This document shows positions 12,471 to 16,475 of a stretch of 16,475 nucleotides of DNA, piece after piece. The stretch's first letter is position 1, and each line of letters opens with the position of its first letter. The notes under the pieces are model-generated. The model was not told where the DNA came from. It worked only from the letters and a program-made list of their open reading frames with translations, and made no database searches. Origin of the DNA: Actinomycetota bacterium (GTDB lineage Bacteria; Actinomycetota; Acidimicrobiia; Acidimicrobiales; CADCSY01); contig JACOTK010000315.1 in assembly GCA_016178435.1 (NCBI GenBank), positions 1 to 16,475 on the forward strand, in the 5' to 3' direction. A program made the position numbers and the translations under genes.

Positions 12471-13933
12471 GATCACTTGAAACGGCCTTCGGCGCGACGG
12501 CGCAAAGGGGTGTCGACATCGCCATCGGCCTCGGGGCCACCTATGCCGATGCCCGAGTGCTCGACATGGCAGGCGAACGCTGCTCGGTGCGCGACGGTGA
12601 GGTCGAGGGCATGAGCCAGTCGACCTCGATCGGCATCGGCCTGCGGGTCATCGCCGACGGATGCTGGGGTTTTGCCGCCACCCGTGACCTCGATGCGACC
12701 TCGGTCGAGAGTACGGCCCGTCTCGCCCTGCAGGTGGCGCGTTCGGGCGCGCTGCTCGGGCCTGCCCCACCAAGGCTCGCTCCGGTCGACCCCACGATCG
12801 CCTCCTGGTCCAACCCCATCGTGGAGGATCCCTTCGGCGTGGCGCTCGAGGAGAAGATCGCCCTGTTGGTTGCCGCCACGCTGACGATGCGCGCCGTGGC
12901 AGGGGTTGCGGTCGCCGAAGCGAGCCTCGCCGCCTGGCGTCGTCATTCGCTGTTGGTCACCAGCGAGGGAAGCCGTATCGAACAGCGCATCGTCCAGTGC
13001 GGGGGTGGCATCGAGGCCACGGCCGTGGGTGAGTCGGAAGCCCAGAATCGCTCCTACCCCAACTCGTTCGGGGGTGACTACGGGACCGAGGGGTTCGAGT
13101 TGATCCGGCGTCTCGACCTCGTGGGGAATGCCGAACGGGTCGGCCGGGAGGCGGTGATGCTGTTGCATGCCCCGCCCTGTCCGGGCGGCGTGACGACCCT
13201 GGTGCTCGACGGCAGCCAGGTGGCGCTCCAGGTCCACGAGTCGATCGGGCACCCGATCGAGCTCGACCGGGTCCTCGGCATGGAGGCGGCCTACGCTGGC
13301 ACGTCGTTCCTGACGCCGGGTGACGTGGGCAAGTTGCGCTACGGCTCGCCGCACCTCCATGTCGTCGCCGACTCCACGACGCCCGGAGCACTCGGAACGT
13401 TTGGATTCGACGACGAAGGTGTCGCCGCCACCTGCACGCCGATCGTCTCCGAAGGGGTGCTGACGGGCATGTTGACCTCACGGGAGTCGGCAGGCGAGAT
13501 CGGCATGACACGCTCCGGGGCAACCGTCCGCGCCCAGTCGTGGGCTCATCTCCCGATGATTCGCATGACCAACGTGTCCCTGTTGCCGGGCTCGGCAGGC
13601 TCGCTCGACGAGCTGCTCGACGGTGTGGACGATGGCATCTACATGGAGACCAACCGTTCGTGGTCGATCGACGACCGTCGGGTCGACTTCCAGTTCGGCA
13701 CGGAATGGGCCCAGGAGATCAAGGGCGGCAGGCTCGGGCGTGTCGTTCGCAATGCCACCTACGCCGGCCGCACGCTGCCCTTCTGGGCTTCGCTCGACGC
13801 GGTCGGCGGCCCCGATCTCTGGCGGGCGTGGGGGCTGCCCAATTGCGGCAAGGGACAACCTCCTCAGGTCGGCTACGTCGCCCACGGTGCTGCACCGGCA
13901 CGGTTTCGCAACGTCCAGGTGGGGACGCCATGA
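12467..13933 (+). CDS. tldD: TldD, metalloprotease subunit
   Basis: This 488-residue protein is the catalytic partner in the TldD/TldE heterodimer, a zinc protease that cleaves unfolded peptides and in E. coli matures microcin B17 and degrades CcdA. The metal motif HExxxH is HESIGH (257-262) within ALQVHESIGHPIELDR, and the third ligand is probably C460 in PNCGKGQPP. The N-terminal domain (about 1-230) contains YADARVLDMAGERCSVRDGE, the usual family opening. Length is normal (about 480). ATG 12467 overlaps the glycosyltransferase stop as ATGA, and its own stop overlaps the tldE start as ATGA. No natural substrate can be named from the window. Confidence 0.94.
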   Translation: MRSLETAFGATAQRGVDIAIGLGATYADARVLDMAGERCSVRDGEVEGMSQSTSIGIGLRVIADGCWGFAATRDLDATSVESTARLALQVARSGALLGPAPPRLAPVDPTIASWSNPIVEDPFGVALEEKIALLVAATLTMRAVAGVAVAEASLAAWRRHSLLVTSEGSRIEQRIVQCGGGIEATAVGESEAQNRSYPNSFGGDYGTEGFELIRRLDLVGNAERVGREAVMLLHAPPCPGGVTTLVLDGSQVALQVHESIGHPIELDRVLGMEAAYAGTSFLTPGDVGKLRYGSPHLHVVADSTTPGALGTFGFDDEGVAATCTPIVSEGVLTGMLTSRESAGEIGMTRSGATVRAQSWAHLPMIRMTNVSLLPGSAGSLDELLDGVDDGIYMETNRSWSIDDRRVDFQFGTEWAQEIKGGRLGRVVRNATYAGRTLPFWASLDAVGGPDLWRAWGLPNCGKGQPPQVGYVAHGAAPARFRNVQVGTP

Positions 13934-15282
13934 GCCGTTCCGACGACGTCGGGCTCGCGGATCGGCTCGTCGATGCAGCCCTCGCCGCCGGCAGGGACGC
14001 GGACGGGACCGAGGTCACCATCTCGCGGCACCGGGAGGGACTGACTCGTTTCGCCGCCAACGTCGTCCATCAGCACGTGGCGACCGATGACACCACCGTG
14101 GCCGTCCGGGTTGTCCTCGATGGACGGGTGGGGGCATGCACGACGAACGACGTCTCGCCCGAGGGCGCCGGGGCCGCCGTGCGAAGCGCCCTTGCCGCTG
14201 CTCGACTGACGCCCCCGGACCCCCACTGGCCAGGGCTCGCCGGACCCGTCGACCTGGCGCCCTGGGGTGATCGACATGACGAGTCGACCGCCCAGGCCTC
14301 GCCCGACGAGCGCGTCGCGATCGTGGCCGAGCTGGTCGCTCAGGTCGGCGACGACCAGCGAGGAGCCGGGGCCCTGTCGACGGCCGAGACCGAGGTCACC
14401 TTCGCCACCACGGAGGGCGCTCACCACCAGGCACGCTGCACCCGTGCTGCGCTCTCGACGGTCGTGATGGGCCCGAACGGCGCAAGCGGATGGGCCGAGG
14501 ACGCCGGCATCGCCCTGGGGGGCATCGACGGCAGCGATGTCGGTGCTCGGGCCGCGAAGCTCTGTCGCGACACGGTGAACCCCGAGCCGGTCGAACCGGG
14601 AGACCACACCGTCGTGCTGGCGAGCCCAGCGGTCATGACCCTGGTCGACCACCTCGGGCTCTGCGCGTTCTCCGGCAAGGCATGGACCGAGGGTCGGTCG
14701 GCGTTCAGCGGCCGGCTCGGTGGTCCCGTTGCCTCGCCGCTCATCAGCATCTACGACGATGCGCTCGAGGAAGGCGCCGGCGGGCTTCCCTTCGACGGGG
14801 AGGGAACACCGAAGCGTCGGGTCGAGCTGATCACCAAGGGCATTGCCTCGGGCGTGGTCCACGATCGGGCCAGTGGCGCAAGAGCAGGGGTCGGCTCCAC
14901 CGGACACGGACTCCCCGGTCCCAATCCGTGGGGCCCGTACCCGGGCCACCTCGTGTTGTCGCCCGGCGCCGAGAGTCTCGACGAATTGATCGCCGGCGTC
15001 GACCATGGCTTGTTGGTGACGCGTTTCTGGTACACACGGGTGGTGAATCCGAAACAGTCACTCATCACCGGCATGACCCGGGATGGCACCTTTCGCATCC
15101 GGGAGGGCCGGGTCGTCGCCCCGGTGCGCAACCTTCGGTACAACGTCTCGATCCTCGACGCGATGGCAGGATGCGACGGCGTCGGCAACGAGTTGCACAC
15201 CTGTTGTGACGAAGGAGGCGACACGCGTGTTCCCGCCCTGCGCCTGCGCTCCTTCACCTTCACCTCGGTGACCGATCACTGA
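13930..15282 (+). CDS. tldE: TldE/PmbA, non-catalytic subunit of the TldD/E protease
   Basis: The protein has 450 residues, the usual TldE length. It opens with a TldE-type domain (EVTISRHREGLTRFAANVVH), then carries TVVLASPAVMTLVDHLGLCAF where TldD has its HExxxH region. The metal ligands are absent here, as expected for TldE. The C-terminus includes FWYTRVVNPKQSLITGMTRD and GRVVAPVRNLRYN, strongly typical of PmbA/TldE. TldE shapes the substrate tunnel and is needed for protease activity of TldD. ATG 13930 overlaps the tldD stop. The last codons, D and H, and the stop lie within the first unit of a 17-base tandem duplication. Confidence 0.93.
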   Translation: MSRSDDVGLADRLVDAALAAGRDADGTEVTISRHREGLTRFAANVVHQHVATDDTTVAVRVVLDGRVGACTTNDVSPEGAGAAVRSALAAARLTPPDPHWPGLAGPVDLAPWGDRHDESTAQASPDERVAIVAELVAQVGDDQRGAGALSTAETEVTFATTEGAHHQARCTRAALSTVVMGPNGASGWAEDAGIALGGIDGSDVGARAAKLCRDTVNPEPVEPGDHTVVLASPAVMTLVDHLGLCAFSGKAWTEGRSAFSGRLGGPVASPLISIYDDALEEGAGGLPFDGEGTPKRRVELITKGIASGVVHDRASGARAGVGSTGHGLPGPNPWGPYPGHLVLSPGAESLDELIAGVDHGLLVTRFWYTRVVNPKQSLITGMTRDGTFRIREGRVVAPVRNLRYNVSILDAMAGCDGVGNELHTCCDEGGDTRVPALRLRSFTFTSVTDH

Positions 15283-15307
15283 TGGGAGCGGATCACTGAT
15301 GGGAGCC
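15274..15307. repeat. 17-base tandem duplication across the tldE end and next start
   Basis: GATCACTGATGGGAGCG (15274-15290) is followed at once by GATCACTGATGGGAGCC (15291-15307), which differs only in the last base. Each unit contains TGATG. In the first the TGA ends tldE; in the second the ATG (15299) starts the next gene. Between them lies ATG 15282, whose frame codes MGADH and ends in TGA 15297-15299, again overlapping ATG 15299. Confidence 0.95.
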
Positions 15308-15589
15308 AAGGACGAGTGGGGCACGCCCCAGCCCGAGCGCAAGGACCCGGTGATCGTCCGCAGGGAGCGGTTTTCCCGCTGGGCGAAGATCGGCAACCGG
15401 GTCGGCTACGGCCTCTTCCTGATCTCCCTCCTGTCGTTCATCTACGGATCGGTGTTCACCTTCACCGACGCCGTGAGCATCATCGCGACCATCTGCCTCA
15501 TCACGGGATCGTTCGTGCTGATGCCCGCCATCATCCTCGGCTACGCCGTCAAGGCTGCAGAGCGTGACGACCGCGAGCATGGCCGCTAG
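15299..15589 (+). CDS. Small two-helix membrane protein, unknown function
   Basis: I do not recognise this 96-residue protein. A polar, charged N-terminus (1-33) with basic RRERFSRWAKIGNR is followed by two membrane helices at about 34-54 (VGYGLFLISLLSFIYGSVFTF) and 58-83, then a charged tail AAERDDREHGR. The positive-inside pattern suggests both ends face the cytoplasm. ATG 15299 is in the second unit of a tandem duplication; GGGAG (15284-15288) of the first unit is ten bases upstream and may serve as its ribosome binding site. It is the last gene of the operon with tldD and tldE, and its TAG stop overlaps the stop of the reductase gene on the other strand. Confidence 0.75.
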   Translation: MGAKDEWGTPQPERKDPVIVRRERFSRWAKIGNRVGYGLFLISLLSFIYGSVFTFTDAVSIIATICLITGSFVLMPAIILGYAVKAAERDDREHGR

Positions 15590-15969
15590 TCGTCGAGCAG
15601 GTCGAGGAGGCGTTCGGGCGGACGGGCGATCACCGCGCGGTTGTCGCGGATGACGATGGGCCGCTCGATCAGGATCGGGTTCGCGACCATGGCGTCGATC
15701 AGCTCGTCGGGGGTTGCGTCGGCAAGGTTCAGCTTTCGGTACACGTCCTCGCCCGTGCGCATCATGGCCCGCGGGTCGTCGATGCCCAGCAGGCCGACGA
15801 CCCGTTCCAGCTCTTGACGACTGGGCGCATCCTCGAGATAGCGCACATACCTTGCCTCGACGTCATGGTCGACAAGGAGGTCACGCGCGCCGCGACACTT
15901 GGAGCAACTCGCGTTGAACCACACCGTGACCTCGCCGCCCGCCTGACCCGGAGTCTCATCGTTCACCAT
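15586..15969 (-). CDS. ArsC-family thioredoxin-fold reductase
   Basis: The protein of 127 residues has the ArsC/Spx/YffB fold signs: the early strand VTVWFNASCSKCRGARDLL, YVRYLEDAPSRQELERVV, MMRTGEDVYRKL and the late motif NPILIERPIVI with R103. The catalytic Cys is C22. A second cysteine, C25, makes a CxxC that classic ArsC lacks but Spx-type proteins have. A true arsenate reductase, a general thiol reductase or a regulator are all possible, and no ars genes lie nearby. ATG 15969 (or GTG 15966) is chosen; the longer frame to 16017 would overlap more of the ATPase. It follows that gene with a 14-base overlap. Confidence 0.82.
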   Translation of the reverse strand: MVNDETPGQAGGEVTVWFNASCSKCRGARDLLVDHDVEARYVRYLEDAPSRQELERVVGLLGIDDPRAMMRTGEDVYRKLNLADATPDELIDAMVANPILIERPIVIRDNRAVIARPPERLLDLLDD

Positions 15970-16475
15970 CGAGCAGTCTTTCAGTGATGGGACCCCAACG
16001 GCGAACACGTTCGACAAGGTCCAGTGCCTGCGCCGCCAGGGCCAGCGAACCGATGGCGACCAGGGTCAGTGGCAGGGATGGCACGTCCAGCTCGAAGAAC
16101 CTGCGGATCTCGGGGACAACGACGGTCAGGACGCCGCACCCCGCCAGGAGCCCGATGAGCATTTGATGAGCCGGGGTCAGCGGCCTTGCCAGATGAGCGA
16201 GGACCACGAGCCCGAAGGCCAACAGGGTGAAGGTCGCCGCGGTTCTCGCCTCGGCAAGTGAGGCACCGAGGCTGAGCCGAGCCACCGCATAGGTGGCGAA
16301 CGTGGCCGTACCGGCGAACAGGCCCGTTGGGACGGCAAAGGTCAGGACCCGACGCAGAAAAGCCGGTCGGGCACGTTCCGACATCGGCGAGAGCGCCAGA
16401 AAGAACGCCGGGATGCCGATGCTGAGGCTTCCGACCAGCGTGAGATGCCTGGGAAGGAACGGAAACGGCAGCTGC
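15956..16475 (-). CDS. Cation-translocating P-type ATPase (CtpE-like), C-terminal part
   Basis: The frame is open to the window edge, so only the last 173 residues or so are seen. They read LPFPFLPRHLTLVGSLSIGI and PAFFLALSP, then MSERARPAFLRRVLTFAVPTG, followed by several membrane helices. This matches the last membrane segments of P-type ATPases related to mycobacterial CtpE, a calcium transporter; the ion cannot be determined because the phosphorylation DKTGT motif and transport helices are outside the window. An internal ATG at 16384 is not a start, since conserved sequence continues upstream of it. The end overlaps the ArsC-family gene, which suggests one transcript. Confidence 0.85.
   Translation of the reverse strand, partial: QLPFPFLPRHLTLVGSLSIGIPAFFLALSPMSERARPAFLRRVLTFAVPTGLFAGTATFATYAVARLSLGASLAEARTAATFTLLAFGLVVLAHLARPLTPAHQMLIGLLAGCGVLTVVVPEIRRFFELDVPSLPLTLVAIGSLALAAQALDLVERVRRWGPITERLLDGER

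Noticed and set aside
13873..15006. Minus-strand open frame of 377 codons antisense to tldE
   Set aside because: Shadow frame of a strongly conserved gene, without motifs of its own.
1..16475. CRISPR array, insertion sequence, tRNA, rRNA, attachment site or defence genes
   Set aside because: No spaced direct repeats, transposase, integrase, clover-leaf sequence or defence-type protein was recognised anywhere in the window.

Overview
The window is high-GC, gene-dense chromosomal DNA that looks actinobacterial, most likely Acidimicrobiia-like. The reasons are a DUF3107 protein and a DUF5317 protein, an actinobacterial-type SufR-like regulator, an Mrp that lacks the usual CxxC, and a TANNNT box exactly six bases before the start codon at three loci, the pattern of leaderless transcripts. 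The class is an inference; no rRNA or other marker is present. I see no mobile element, tRNA, rRNA or CRISPR.

Left block (1-4003). A DUF3107 gene, cut by the window edge, lies downstream of an Mrp/ApbC-type Fe-S carrier ATPase, both on the minus strand. A 43-base divergent region holding a small palindrome separates mrp from a SufR-like regulator with C-terminal cysteines. A class-V cysteine desulfurase follows on the plus strand, so sulfur supply, a cluster sensor and a cluster carrier sit together. A SixA-type histidine phosphatase with its own apparent leaderless promoter ends the block.

Centre (4022-10593, minus strand). A System I cytochrome c maturation operon runs ccmA-ccmB-ccmC-ccmD-ccmE-ccmF-ccmG-ccmH-ccmI. 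Most of the junctions are overlaps. CcmABCD load haem onto CcmE, CcmF with CcmH and CcmI attach it to apocytochromes, and CcmG and CcmH supply reductant. ccmD is a 40-codon gene. ccmG is damaged: it keeps its CVPC active site but loses the cis-proline region and changes frame at a point where a normal C-terminal tail continues in another frame.

Right block (10696-15589, plus strand). A tight operon encodes a DUF5317 membrane protein, a family 4-type glycosyltransferase that seems to start at CTG, the TldD and TldE protease subunits, and a small two-helix membrane protein. A 17-base tandem duplication at the tldE end repeats the stop/start coupling signal. On the minus strand, the last gene overlaps an ArsC-family reductase tail to tail on the shared bases CTAG. 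Upstream of that reductase is the C-terminal membrane part of a CtpE-like P-type ATPase that runs off the window.

Most of the window is housekeeping. The main points for a second look are the broken ccmG, the CTG start, the duplicated coupling signal, the leaderless promoter grammar and the palindrome beside the SufR-like gene. I found no convincing new multi-gene system.
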